Of a DNA stretch of 64,000 nucleotides, positions 26,560-38,563 are shown in pieces. The notes beneath the pieces are model-generated. The model was not told where the DNA came from and searched no databases. It saw nothing but the letters and a program-made list of their open reading frames with translations. The DNA comes from Theristus sp. LFF4_11 (lineage: Eukaryota; Nematoda; Chromadorea; Monhysterida; Xyalidae): the NCBI GenBank assembly GCA_030248135.1, contig JASANC010005168.1, positions 56,367 through 120,366 of the forward strand. The letters run 5' to 3'. Within the stretch, counting starts at the first letter, position 1; every line of letters starts with the position of its first letter. The position numbers and the translations under genes were made by a program.

Positions 26560-29500
26560 ATGCCCACATCATTGGATTTTCACCGGATCGTCGCGCGCGC
26601 CCGTGCGCTGCGGCATTTGAACATGTTTATCACGGAAAGGTTGGCAAGAGGCAATTTTTTGCAGTCGGGTTTTTTTTTTGTCGCACAAACTTTCTCAGTG
26701 CCTGAATTCAAGGTGAACAAACGTTCACGAATTAACAAGAGTAATGGTGATATTCAAAAAATCCTACCTGTTTGTATCTTTTTGGGTTTCACATTCACGA
26801 CCAGAAGCAGTGTTATCAACCAAATTGGCTGGTGAAATTTTCAAACTGGAAAATGTGTCAGGCGACACAGCCCCGAACTACAGTCAAACAAAACGCATCC
26901 AACTAGCTGATCGTGGTCACGTGATGCATGGATTCCATGCACGCCTAACTCCGCCTCTACGTCAATCCATGCCAACCAATCAGCTAGTTGGATATGTTAT
27001 AGAGTTCGCCTGTACACTAAACGTTCAACTGGTCAGGTTTGACTTGTTCGAGCGCGAGGCGTCCGCTCGTTTGGCCGCTTACAAGCATCGTCTCAAGGAG
27101 GCACGAGCGGAGGACGGTTTGCCAACGACGAACATTGACATTTCCAACAGGGCGGTGTTTCCGATTGCTGTGAAAGATGCGTTCAGGTATCGTCAGAGTT
27201 TGAGGACCCGGCACCTCGGTTCATTTATTTATGCTATATGCTGCTCAGACGCAAACAGTCTAAAGCAGATACAGTCGAACTCTAAATTATAGGGCATCAG
27301 CTGATTGGTTGGTGATTACGGTATGCATGCTTTCGGTGCAGGCATTGCTGTGAGGGGCGGAGTGTGGTTTGCACAGGACGCATGCATCAGGTGATCACCA
27401 ACCAACAGTTGATTCCCTATAATTTTGAGTTAGGTGCACTGATTGGCTGCACCATGCTCAATCAGCCGGTTTTGTTTCTGATTTTTTTCAGTACGGCTAA
27501 CATTCGCACAACTTGCGGCTCGAAAATGTTGGCCAATTACATCCCACCGTATTCGGCTACCGTTGTTTCAAGACTGGAACAAGTTTGTTACACGTTTTTT
27601 TATGTGTTGTGTCGTTTGACAAAGATCGTGTTGAGACCGATTACGGTAGATGCCGTACCCCTTTGAATGCACAGTTTTGTCATTTGCCTGGTGTAACAAG
27701 GGTGTGTTACCGTGGCACTCGCAAAACCGTTTTCCCGCCAAAATGCCACCCAAATTCTACCCAAAATTCCACCCAAAAATCAACCCAAAAATCAAACGTT
27801 CAATTTTCAAAAAAGGCCGGCGGCGTGCTCGTCGGCAAAACGAACATGGACGAATTCTCGATGGGCACCTCGACGATGAACAGTCATTTCGGCCCGTCCA
27901 AGAATCCGTGGACGCACGTCGCGCACGCTGATTGGTCGGATTCGAAGTTGAACGATGATTGGCTACTGCCGGGCGGCTCGTCGGGCGGCAGCGCCATCGC
28001 GGTCGCGTGCGGCATCGCTAGAATGTTTGTGGACCGGTTTTTTGTCTGAAGTTTGAGAACTTGTCCTTGGCTCACTGTCGTCGGAGTCGTGCCCAAGGGT
28101 AGAAGGAACATTGGCCATCAATTGGCCACTTTCTAGTTTCTCCACGTGTATGTCCTGTCCACAGCAATGTTAGAACTTTCCGCCTACAGAATGGTAGACA
28201 GGAGTCTTACATCTACGCTACAGAAAATCATGTTGGGTTTAAAAAAATTGAAATGAAATGAAAAAATTGAAATTTGAAAATAAGAAAATGAAAAACTGAC
28301 AAAAAGGAGACAAACCAAAGCACCTCATCCCAATTTTGCTGGCCAATTTTGCAGCGCGCTCGGCTCGGACACCGGCGGCTCGACGCGAAATCCGGCCGCG
28401 TTTTGCGGCGTCGTCGGGCTGAAACCGAGCTACGGTCTCCTGTCGCGGCACGGTCTGATACCGCTCGTGAACTCGCTCGACGTGCCGGCGATTCTGACGC
28501 ACAACGTCGCTGACGCCGCGTGGGCACTTGGTGTGGTACAATTATTGAGATGAATTTGGAGCTTCCAAACTAGTATTCTTGAACAGCTACATGCTGATTG
28601 GCTGATTTTCGAGAGTCTGTATGATATGAATATTGTACTCATTGGTGGAACGTTCGAAATTTGTTTCTGTTATTTCACTTCCACACAGACCTGATGGCCG
28701 GCCAGGACCGACTGGATTCCACCTCGATTTCACGGCCGCCAAGAAGTTACCAAAATCTCGCGCAGAAAATCGACTCACTGACAATCGGCATTCCGCAGGT
28801 ATCGGGCGCCACACTTTATGAGCGCCATTTCAAAACTGACCCGCTGATTGGCTGCGTTTTGTCGGGTTCAGTCAATCAGCGCATTAAATTCAAAGTGCAG
28901 TGGATCGGGTCGCAAGTTGCGTTCCCTTAACTCCGTGCGCTTACAATGTTGCTTGCATACGAATGTAATGTTTTCACCCTAGAACTTCCGAGATTTCGGA
29001 CACAGTCTATGACTGGAAAGGACGTTTATACTTCTGAATTGACTGATTAACGAAAAATGAATTATCGAGTTGGCAAATACGAAGCAGGAAAAGGTCGCAC
29101 TCGAATTGTCCACGTAGTTGGTATCAAACGCTGTCTTGTTGGTTGGCTGAGTGTTCGCTTAATGCTTGCACTCAATTCCACTAACAAGCAATTTCAAACG
29201 GAGAAAAACGTCAGCATTAAAATCAAAAAAGGGATTGCAATATATTATTTGCACACAAACGTTTCGAAATCGTCGTCACCAGGAATACTACCCACCGGAG
29301 CTGTCAGCTGAGGTGTGGCGCTGCTGGCGTGACACCGCCGATCTGCTGCGGTCGCGTGGGGGCGCTCGTGTCGTGCCCGTCTCGATGCCGCACACTCATT
29401 GGTCGATTCGCTGTTATCATGTGCTTGGTGAATGCGAGATCGCGTCGAATATGGCGAGGTTGTAGTATTTTCGTGTTTTTGTTCCGTGTGTCTTGTTTGG

Positions 29501-31654
29501 TTTCTCATTTTTTTGGTCTTTAGAGTTTTTCGTTTGCACGGAATTCGCTGATTGGCTGGTTTTAAGAGTGGGTGCGATGGTTGCTCGGACTGAATGGCTT
29601 CACGTTCACCTGGCTTGTTGTTTGCGGTTTCGCCAACTGGCGAACCTGCTGGCAACCGCGCGGTGCCGTTTGCTGGCCCGTCAGTGCCAGGATGCCAAAA
29701 TGAAAGAAGGTCACTGACTCAAAAAACGTTGAAATTTTGAAAAAAATGACGAATTTCCCGGACAGATTTGACGGCGTCGAGTATGGCCATCGTGCCGAGG
29801 GTGAATTCGAGTCGGTTGATGCGCTCTACGCAGCAACGAGAAGCGAGGCGTTTAACGAAGTTGTACGAAGACGCATTTTGGCCGGCAATTATTTTCTGCT
29901 TCGAGAGTATGGTGTTTTTTTGGCGGTTTTCTGGTGTTCTTTTGTTTGACCATCCGTGAACTTGAATGAAAATGAAAAAAACTATATGTGTTCCTTGGAA
30001 TGTCTGAGTTTTCCGTCAATGGTCTCATGTGTCTGAGAGAGTGTTGTTAACGATAAAGTTTTGAGAAACTCCTGTATCGGAGAGCCTCATAAATGAATGC
30101 GTGTTTTCAAGTCTATCGGTCAGTCCGCCGTCAGAATCCCTTTTTAGCGGACTTGGCGGCTAAAAACGCGACTGTGCGGTTTGTTTCTCTCTGGTAATGA
30201 GTTTGCACCGACAAGAATCACGACAAAAGCGTTTCGAATTGAACGTTTTTTGCTCGTATTTGCAGACATTACGACGAATACGTGACGCGGGCAATGCAGG
30301 TGCGCAGACTGGTGGCCGAGGACCATTGGAGGCTGTTTCGACCAACTCAATATGGACTGCATGCGAAGCACAAGGTGTCCAAAGTGCTAGTCTGACTGAA
30401 CACAGTGCACCATGTTATAACACAATAATGTTGCACAGTCACAAGCAAACACACTGGCACGATATCACTGCAGTGCGCGTGTCAGCCATGTGCCTGTGTG
30501 TTTGCGGCTGTGTGCGCTATTGCTGTGTTTATAGCCGGGTGAATTGTCGTCAAACTGGGACTTTACCAGCTGCTGTTTGGTTCAACTTGTGTTGGCCAAA
30601 CAAAATGAGAAGATAACAAAAATTCATGGTGTACCGCAGCAGAATTGTTTTGTGGTAGAACAGGCTGTTGTTGTTCATTGTGGAATGGTATTACTCTAAA
30701 ATGGAATAACTCAGGCCTCACATGAGCATTGTTTCTGCATCACGTCCAAAACGACATATCTCTCTCGCCTTCTCGGGCGCTGCTGCACTGCAATCCATTA
30801 AAGGTCCTTAGCTTTGCGGGGTGCGTTTTTTTGTCATGCGGTCTTTCCTCGTGGTACACCACGACATTGCGGCGATCTCTAGCTGATACAACCGTTTCAA
30901 ATAAACGCATATAGACCTTTTGTTTTGTAGTGTTTACGACGTTGGATTGACCTGTCATGGTAGTTTTCGCAGATTGACGTTCTACTGACCCCGGTGACTG
31001 CGTCGGCGCCGCCGTTGAAGTCGGAGTTTGTTGCGAACGATGGCGGGTATTCGCGCGAACGACAGGACGATTTCTTCACGCAGCCCGCGAATATGGCTGG
31101 TGAGTCCGTGTGTTGTTGTTGTTGTTTGTAATTGGTTAGAAACTCGAATTGTCAATGCGAAATTGTTGGTGAAAATTGTTGCCTTTTTTGTGGTATTCCA
31201 CCCAATCGCCGTTTTTTTGGTGACCTGAAACCCAGCGCGCACACACAGACGGTGTCCTACCTCTTACTTAAACCATCAGTCAGTGTGCTATTCTGATTCG
31301 TAGTATAATGGTTTACTTGTCTGACTTGTTGTGGGGCTGTGCCATGTGTTTCGGAAATCGACTGCTTACACTGATTAACGGATCATGAAATTCAGCAATA
31401 AATAAAACGCTGTTCGTCATTCGTCTCGTCAAGGTGTACCAGCAATCAGCATTCCGATTCGACGTTCCGCCGCGAACACGCCACTGTCGTTGCAATTGGT
31501 CGCCGACAATCTTCAAGAGCACAAATTGCTCGCCGTAGCGGCGTGGATCGAACGAAACGTAAACTTTGAGTCGCTAGACGTGGACAAACTGCTCAGTGGA
31601 CGACTGTTGAAGTCGTCCTCGTCAACACCGGTGGCCAATCGAAGCGCCGCTTGA
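26560..31654 (+). CDS. QRSL1: Glutamyl-tRNA(Gln) amidotransferase subunit A, mitochondrial (GatA/QRSL1)
   Basis: Exons 26560-26639, 27037-27186, 27492-27582, 27816-28024, 28355-28530, 28689-28798, 29283-29458, 29766-29906, 30266-30374, 30973-31099, 31434-31654; phases close, 530 codons. Known role: the amidase subunit of the GatCAB complex that converts Glu-tRNA(Gln) to Gln-tRNA(Gln) in mitochondria. Amidase-signature residues are visible: the Lys in FPIAVKDAF, the cis-Ser in [11 protein letters not shown], and the nucleophile Ser in [13 protein letters not shown], so it looks catalytically intact. Length matches the human protein (about 528). The N-terminus starts at MPTSLDF and lacks roughly 20 residues found in human; an upstream exon is possible. 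The last exon is diverged relative to human where GLPIGLQF is expected. Introns hold two MITE E copies. Confidence 0.92.
26881..27012 (+). mobile_element. MITE family E, copy 1 (TA target site)
   Basis: Bounded by TA and CAGTCAAAC... on the left and ...AGAGTTCGCCTG with TA on the right. The interior has CAACTAGCTGATCG and CCAACCAATCAGCTAGTTG near the two ends. It lies in GatA intron 1 and ends 24 bp before exon 2. Confidence 0.6.
27272..27434 (+). mobile_element. MITE family E, copy 2
   Basis: Left end TA + CAGTCGAACTCTAAATTATA; the interior carries CAGCTGATTGGTTGGTGAT and ACCAACCAACAG; the right end CCCTATAATTTTGAG is degraded. Lies in GatA intron 2. Confidence 0.6.
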
Positions 31655-31738
31655 TGGCAGACATAGTTCTTTGTATTTTTTTCTCATGTTACTTGATTTT
31701 CATAAACACAGTCACGTTGTTTTCTGGTTTCGACAATA

Positions 31739-32194
31739 CCGTATTACCTCTATTAAACCCCCCCCCAAAATTAACCCCCCCCCCAAAAATAAACCCCCAC
31801 CCCCTCGACAAGTTTCCAAATAATCCCCCCCCCAAAAATAATCCCCCATGGGGGATTATTGAAACCTGTTTGAAACACATACCCAGCGAATTCAGTGGCT
31901 GGTTGCAGTGAAAATGATGAAATTGTGCTACCAAAGGCCCCAAATGGATGAGTTAATGGTAATTTCATTACAAAAGGCTGTTGTAAAAGGAAATTTCTAT
32001 GTAGAGTAGAAGTTTCTGCGACTTCCTTCCTGCCATGGAAGGTATTTTTGCCATTTTGCCCACTCCTAAAAATGGTTTCCAAATAAACCCCCCCCCCAAA
32101 AATAAAGCCCCCCCCCCCCAAAAAAAATAAACCCCCACCCCCAGAAGTCGCTGAAGAAATAAACCCCCATGGGGGTTTATTAGAGGTAATACGG
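31739..32194 (+). mobile_element. MITE family F (TIR CCGTATTACCTCTAATAAAC)
   Basis: Termini CCGTATTACCTCTATTAAAC and its complement at 32175-32194, flanked by TA on each side (31737-31738 and 32195-32196). The interior contains several C runs and two perfect palindromes around CCCCCATGGGGG. It sits just past the GatA stop codon, so it may be within the 3' UTR; an AATAAA follows at 32240. Confidence 0.7.
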
Positions 32195-32523
32195 TATTTG
32201 TCGTGTTGCGGAAGTAGTCTTTTTTGTAATGGCGTAATTAATAAAGACTCCAGGCAATTGAGAAGACCATGCCAGTTGACACAATGAGAAACGACGCTGT
32301 AAGAGCAAACAACCTGCAAAAAAATTGAAAAACAATCAGTGGGTTTTTCCAAATCTTTTATGCATAGTGCATACATCGAACAATAATGATAATGATCAGC
32401 CAAAAAATCCAGAGTAAAGTTCACTGCGTTCATCCAAGCGCTCGGGTGTACGTACAGTGCTGCGCGAGACGAAATGAAAAATCACCTTTTCGTGTTCTGA
32501 TCAATCCACAAATCGGAGACAAT

Positions 32524-35500
32524 TTACGAGAGAAACGGATCGGTCGCGACGGTTGTCGCAATGATGTCCGTTGGTTGGGCGAGCTGCGTGCTGTTCAAAA
32601 GCAGCCAATCAGTGCCGTTGAAGCGCTCGATACGAGCGCTCGCTAGCGGCCACCCGTCGCCGCGCGGAATGTAACCGCCGATTGCAAGTAGTGTCAGCTG
32701 GTTGTCGTCATTCTCTGGCGCCAACGTCGCCAAACGTAGTCCGTAGACGGCAGTGAACAGTGACGATGCCATGGCGCTCTGAGTCAGAAAAAAAGCAGTG
32801 GAAACTTTGGAGGGAAATTTCTGGTTGCTTTGTGTGTGTTTGTGTGCATGCCACACAGGTTTTTTTCTTGCACGTCAGTTTTTCTGACAGCCTTCGCAGA
32901 ACGATGAAACCGATGAAATTCGTGCGCACCAATCACCATACCTGTGCGACGATCTGCTGTCCAACCAAACTCGATTTTTTTATCAAAAGTAGCTGGCGAA
33001 GACATTTTTTTTGTGTCGGTGTTGAAAGCCCTGACCAATCGTTCACGCATTGTAGGGCAGTGCATGTACAACGGTACACGCAGTTCCATGGTACCCCACC
33101 GACCACGCACCCACTGATCGCTGATTGGATCGTAGCATTCACAGCTGTCGTAATGCCTGGTCGGCCAGTCCGCCCAGCCGCCACACACGATCAGGTGCGT
33201 GCCGTTTGACGTGGCGCCAAAGTCGCAGCGTGGCGTCGACATTGACGCCAACTGGTGCCAGGTTTTGGTGGCGAACTCAAGTCGGTGCAGTTGATCGAGA
33301 CACATTCCATCGCACCAACCCCCGACCAAGTACAGACGCTTCTGTAAACCAACTTTGAATTTCAGTTTTTTTTACATTCATGATATTGTCTGTATATTTT
33401 TTTCTTTTTATCGAAATAGGAACTGACAGCAGCGACCAAAGTGCCTGACCAAAATGGTCAACAACGAAACTCTTTTGACTTTTGTTTTGAAACAATGGAA
33501 TCAGAGGATGAAAATACAGAAATTACATGTAACGTTCAAAAAAGGAACATTCCTTTTTGATCCTCGGCGTAAATTTCCGTTTACTGGTGAAAATTAAGTT
33601 TCCCCCAGAAAAAACACAACATATTGCCGCCACCTCATCAAGTTGAAAGTTTTCGCGCTTGTAAAGCGAGCTACATGTTCACCGCAAGTTGTCCGCAACT
33701 ATCTGATTGAGTTTCTTCACGACAAACGTTTTTCAATGTGTTTGAACGGTTTTCCTAACATCATCGCCCAACATTCACTGAGAATACAGTATATTGCGTA
33801 CTCAACAGTAAAACAGTGGTAAGCTCGACAAAATATGTGGTGCAAAACTACATTTATTGTACTGTATGTTTTTAGTGCTGTGCGCGTCGCACCTGTACGA
33901 CAACGCTAACAGCGCTTTGAAGGCATAGCGTTTCGGTGACGTTGAACTCCGCCCACTCCGATCGGTCGTCGTCGTCGTCGTCCGAATGTCGATTTTCGCA
34001 GTTGCAAACAGTGTCGAACACAACGAAATCAGTCCAGCATCCGCACACCACAATCTGACGTTCCTTAGATAATTAGCAGTACAGTATTTTCGATTGTTTT
34101 TTGCAGTTATAGATCGCACATGAGGAGTTTTCGCCGCGGAACAACATTATTTGGCGAGCGTGTGTTCATTGGCGTTTCGCGTCAGAAACAAACGTCCCAT
34201 GCAAGAAAAACAATAAAACTGAGGCAACCCATTGCGTTTTGATTTTTGCGAAAAAACAAATTACACTTGAATCGCGATTCGACTCGAACGGAACACACCT
34301 CGGGCAACAGTGCCACGGTGGCGTCGTCGCGCGGATAGCGCAGTTGCGCACTGGCACGCCGCCACACACCGCCGGTGGTCGCGTTCGCACGAACGGACGG
34401 CCGAAACACATCCACCTCCTTGCCGGTGTCCGTTGGCGCTGTGAAGTGTTGATGTTAGTTGATGTTAATACTGATGTCATGATAAAGATAAATCGAAATA
34501 GATGTTTGGTTGAAACGAGTAGTGTGGTTTGTGTAACCTTACGTAGGGAAAAAGGTCCCTGCCCTTCCTACTGCCTGTCAATACTTTCTACTGCCTGTTC
34601 ATAATGACGTATGCTGACATACACGTCGTCGTACACGTCAATGGTACGTCTCCATGAACGGTGGATATGCATTAATAAGACGTGACGTGACGTGACGTGA
34701 CGTGACGTGACGTGACGTGACGTGACGTGCCGGGTCGTATAAACAAATAAACCTGTCGAATTTAGAATAAACTCGTATCAAATCGTATCAAACCTACTGA
34801 AATCGGATCCTACTGAATTCCTTGCAAAACGTGCGCATAGCTTTTTTTAACAAATGAGTCCGTGTCTGTTTTTCAACCGACATTCACCAACTTACACTCC
34901 GACACGCCACCAACGATCAACAGTCGATCGTGCACCCAAACGGCGACGCACGCCATCCGTGGCGTCGGCCAGTCGTACGTCGCTGCTGTCCAGATCGTGC
35001 CGTTCTCGCGATTGATTCGTAGTCTGTGCAAGTGAAATTCGCTCTGAGATACAACACTGAAAAAAACATCAACAATAAGAAGCTGAGAGTTCAAAATTAA
35101 GGAAGGGCATGCGGTTTTTTGGGCGGCCCAAAATTGACGCTGCGTACAGTCATGAAGCGTCGATTTTTGCAGTGGGTCGCGATAGAACGGGGGCCCACGA
35201 ATCACTGGGCCGGCCACTCTCGACCCGACCGCTAATTAGACCAACCGGGAAATCTAAGGGAACAATGTCCCGGATTTTGCTTCGGAAGGTGTTATGGTCA
35301 GATACAGCTGGTGGTCTGTATTAGATTACGAATCACGTCACATGATGTTTTCCACAGAAATGAACTTGCTTCATTTCAGCAGCTGATGATGTTGTTGCTG
35401 TACCAAGGAGACAGAACTGATCGTATGTCAAATTTTGGGCAGCTTTCAAACTGAACATTCATTCATGCTCTGTCTGAGCACTTGCATAATTATGAATTTC

Positions 35501-36866
35501 AGTTCACCATAACTAACAACTGAAGATTCGGTTTTTCGTAGGTGACTATCAGTATCGAGGTGCCTGGCACAATTGTTCGATGCGTCCGAAACAGCTCCGG
35601 GAGATAGACGCCCGCTAGAACGCAGATTGTGATTAGCAGACTGGCAATCAGTGACGAAATCAAGACGGACCGTTTAAACTGAAAAATTACATGTAGTATT
35701 ATCATTTATTTTGGTCGCGAGACTCAATGCGCGCATAGATACGAGCTTGATCATTGAGCATTGATTTCAGCCAAAACCGATACATTCGTTCTTCTAGAAA
35801 CCATCATGCAGTGTTTCCACACTGAAATTGCCACCAAAAAAAACGAAGCTATAATCTCATAGCACTCATAGCCTCAATTTCAGTAGTGCAACTTTTGCTG
35901 GCAAACGCGCACGATGGTATCTCATAGGTTGGCAGCAAGTTCAGCAACTTTTTAGCGGCGAATCAAGCTGATTCTGATGTTTACTGACTGAACACACCTT
36001 TCGTCGTTGCCGCGAGTCGAGCAGCACCCACCACTTTGGTGTCACCAGTTTCAGCGCCGTTTCCACGGCCGACTCCGACTGCACTGGCAGGGTAACGTTC
36101 AAATATTGCTTCAGTTCGGGCACCGTGAACCAGACGGTCTTGTTCAGACGTTCGTTACGCACCGGTATACGACTGGACTCCGTCACGTGCGTGTGCTTGT
36201 TATGTTGGTTTGTTTTTGGTCTCATGAAAATTTGATTTTTGTTTCCTTTTTAAACGAAGTCTCTCGGGCAAGTCTGATAGAACAAACGGGACGAAAACAG
36301 GTGTGCATGCTGCTGTGTTCTGAAAATGGCCGTCGTAATCGAATAGCTGTTTTCAAATAAAACTCATTTCAGGCAAAATACGAGTTGAATGTAACTTTTC
36401 TCTCAAACAAAACATTGAAGTTAACAAAAGGCGACGACTTTTTTGGCGACATTTAGGAGTAGAGGCGTCAACATACTATTTAGCACGTGAAGCTTCGTGA
36501 ATGTGCGGCGAAGTGACGCCGCGTGAAGTGACGCGCTTCATGAATGGCGCTTAGTTAAGACCGCTCGTTTTTTTAGGCAGTGTCGCAAAAGGTGCAGCGA
36601 AACACACTGCCAATCGTGAGCAGATGTGTGATGTGAAAGAACTTTGAGACATTAAACACCGTTTTATGTACCTTCACGCTGGCCAAAAACTCGCGTCGTC
36701 GCTGTTCCGTGAACTGTAGCGCGCATGTCAGGCGTTCTGCGTGTGTGCTTGGTTTCAGCGGTGGTTCTGCAATCATCCGAAACCGCTTATTGATACACGC
36801 AGAAACATACACACCCTGTAATTTGTGCACAAATAAATGCACGTGTTCGTGCACTTGTTGACGCAT
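32524..36866 (-). CDS. Membrane-anchored kelch-like protein, copy 1
   Basis: Exons, high to low: 36866-36672 (start uncertain; an acceptor at 36816 is an alternative), 36195-35998, 35678-35518, 35056-34896, 34438-34299, 34063-33893, 33341-33111, 32778-32524. Phases close from 36195 on; about 503 codons if the first Met is right. Seen: a ~130-residue N-terminal region of no recognised family, one hydrophobic helix (VLISSLIASLLITICVLAGV), then about five kelch-style blades with LLIVGG, IVVCGCW, LYLVGGWC, LIVCGGW and LLAIGGY at blade starts. Cysteines are frequent in the propeller. Inference: a type II membrane protein with an extracellular or luminal beta-propeller. A further exon-like stretch at 37257-37360 does not fit the phase and was left out. 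Partner and function unknown. Confidence 0.72.
34679..34731. repeat. (ACGTG)n pentanucleotide array
   Basis: About ten uninterrupted copies of the 5-mer ACGTG, in an intron of the first kelch gene. A three-copy version occurs at 47862-47880. The flank (34597-34678) resembles the interior of the element at 40458-40587 in reverse complement. Confidence 0.85.
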
Positions 36867-37390
36867 CGACTCGATTCACTTTCGGCACACTTTGCAGAAT
36901 CAAAAAAAAGCGGCTGAATCAACGATGTTTTTTGGAAGAAAAAAGAATGTTTTCTGTCTGACAAAAATTCAGTGCACCGGTTTGTGCATGTGAACCGATA
37001 AGATGTGCACGAACATGTGCATTTGCACAAGTATATTCATCCATTATCTTTTCGTGCAACGAAGGCGGAGTAACGTTGAATGATTGGTGGAAAAGCCGCA
37101 CAGCTAAAAAAACACTGAACGCGCTGCTTCGCGCCCGAACATTTTTCTTTTCTGTGCGTACAATTCCACATCACGACACGACACGTTCAATAAGAAGGAT
37201 TAATAAATGTGCATCATCGTGGAAGGGAACACAGGAATTGCAATCGGTGCCTCACCGGTGATTGGTCCGAACGACGCTTGATCATCGGCCGTTGATTGGT
37301 CGTCCTCATCAGTAGTCACCCGTGTTTCTGCAAAGGACGTCACATCACTGACGGATGACCTGTGAATGAAAAGGCTCGCTAAACACACTA

Positions 37391-37739
37391 TTTTTTGGTT
37401 CCGAGACTCGATAGGGTAAACAGTTTCATGCATGACGCACTAATTCAAAATTGGCAAAAAAAATGATCCGATTCCCCCTGAATAGGACGGGGTCACTTGA
37501 GCTATGTTGAATTGACACATAAAGATTGAAACCAGTTTCCTTTCGTAATCTGCAATAAATTGTCACCCTCGTGGCCTGGTGGTAGTGCGTTAGACTACAG
37601 TCTGTGCGCTCGGGGGATCGAGCCCCGCCGAGGGGTGTATAGGCACTTAATGACAGAGAAAACTCGATGGGCGTCCTACTCAACGGCGTTCTGTACGCTT
37701 CTCTGGGTTAGCCCTGGCTAAAAACATCGCCTAAAAATC

Positions 37740-37770
<31 letters not shown>

Positions 37771-37800
37771 AAATAAACGCATTGAGTCGCAGAACCGGAA
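37391..37800 (+). mobile_element. MITE family I copy interrupted by a SINE
   Basis: Left end GGTTCCGAGACTCGATAGGG; interior words GACGCACTAATTCAAAATTGG and ACATAAAGATTGAAACC match 22578-22780; right end AACGCATTGAGTCGCAGAACC matches 41860-41897. SINE copy 1 sits inside at 37562-37770. The same 6-mer AATAAA lies at the junctions on both sides, consistent with a target duplication. Confidence 0.65.
37562..37770 (+). mobile_element. tRNA-derived SINE with (CAA)n tail, copy 1
   Basis: Full-length reference copy. The head contains an A-box-like GTGGCCTGGTGGTAGTGCG and a B-box-like GGGGATCGAGCCCC, as in RNA polymerase III internal promoters. A shared body follows (AATGACAGAGAAAACTCGAT, GGGTTAGCCCTGGCTAAAAA) and the tail is about ten CAA units. 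Five other copies are listed separately. Confidence 0.85.
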
Positions 37801-38563
37801 AATTGATAAAAATGCTAAAAAGACGCCTCAACAGCTGTTCGGTGTCCTGTCTGCCTTGGATGTCTCGGACTCGCACGCGGTGTGCGTGTTGCCGTGGCCA
37901 CTTCTAAGTGCGGGAGCGGGACACCCCATGGATACTCAGGCGTACAGGACATTTAGGCGGACAGGAGCCCAGATATGGCACAAATATCGTTATAATCTTT
38001 GTGTTTTTGAACCAACCATTGTCCTCCTGTCATTGTTGCAGCTCCAGTTTTCCAAAAATAATTCGATAGAAAATTAAAGAACAAACAAGTGAATATAGTT
38101 TCGTTGTCAAAGCATTTTACTGTCCTTCGCGTATACTTGCGGCATTTTCACTGAAAACTCCGCTTCCACAATAGCAAAACATGAGATACAAAACATGTGT
38201 GTGTGTACCGTGTTCAAGTATTTTTTAGTTTGCTAAAAAAGCATTGTTTCACCGAAAATAGTTATCCATCTCTCTCATCGCACTTGCGAGTAGTTTTTCT
38301 CTCTCATCTCAAATCACAAACGCTTCAAACAAAATAACATGTACGGACGGAGTTTATCGAAAACGACTGGTTGTTAATGGTCTATTTTTGTAAAAAAAAT
38401 GTTTTCATAGTCAGTTTTGAAATAAAGCAGGGGGTTTTAATAAAAAGACGCGATACTACATACGTATGTACCACCGACCAAATTTTTTGACAAATCCGCG
38501 CGGCGTATCGAGATCGTATATTTTTTGCGTTTTTACAAGAGGATGTCAAAACATTTCATTGTT
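37801..38563. other. Intergenic between the kelch genes, no supported feature
   Basis: AT-rich DNA downstream (in minus-strand terms) of the second kelch gene stop. Only short open frames. Probably includes the 3' UTR of the second kelch gene. Confidence 0.5.

Noticed and set aside
37257..37360. Exon-like acidic stretch (SSVSDVTSFAETRVTTDEDD) upstream of the first kelch gene
   Set aside because: Good splice signals, but its phase does not fit the next exon at 36815, so it is not included in the gene model.
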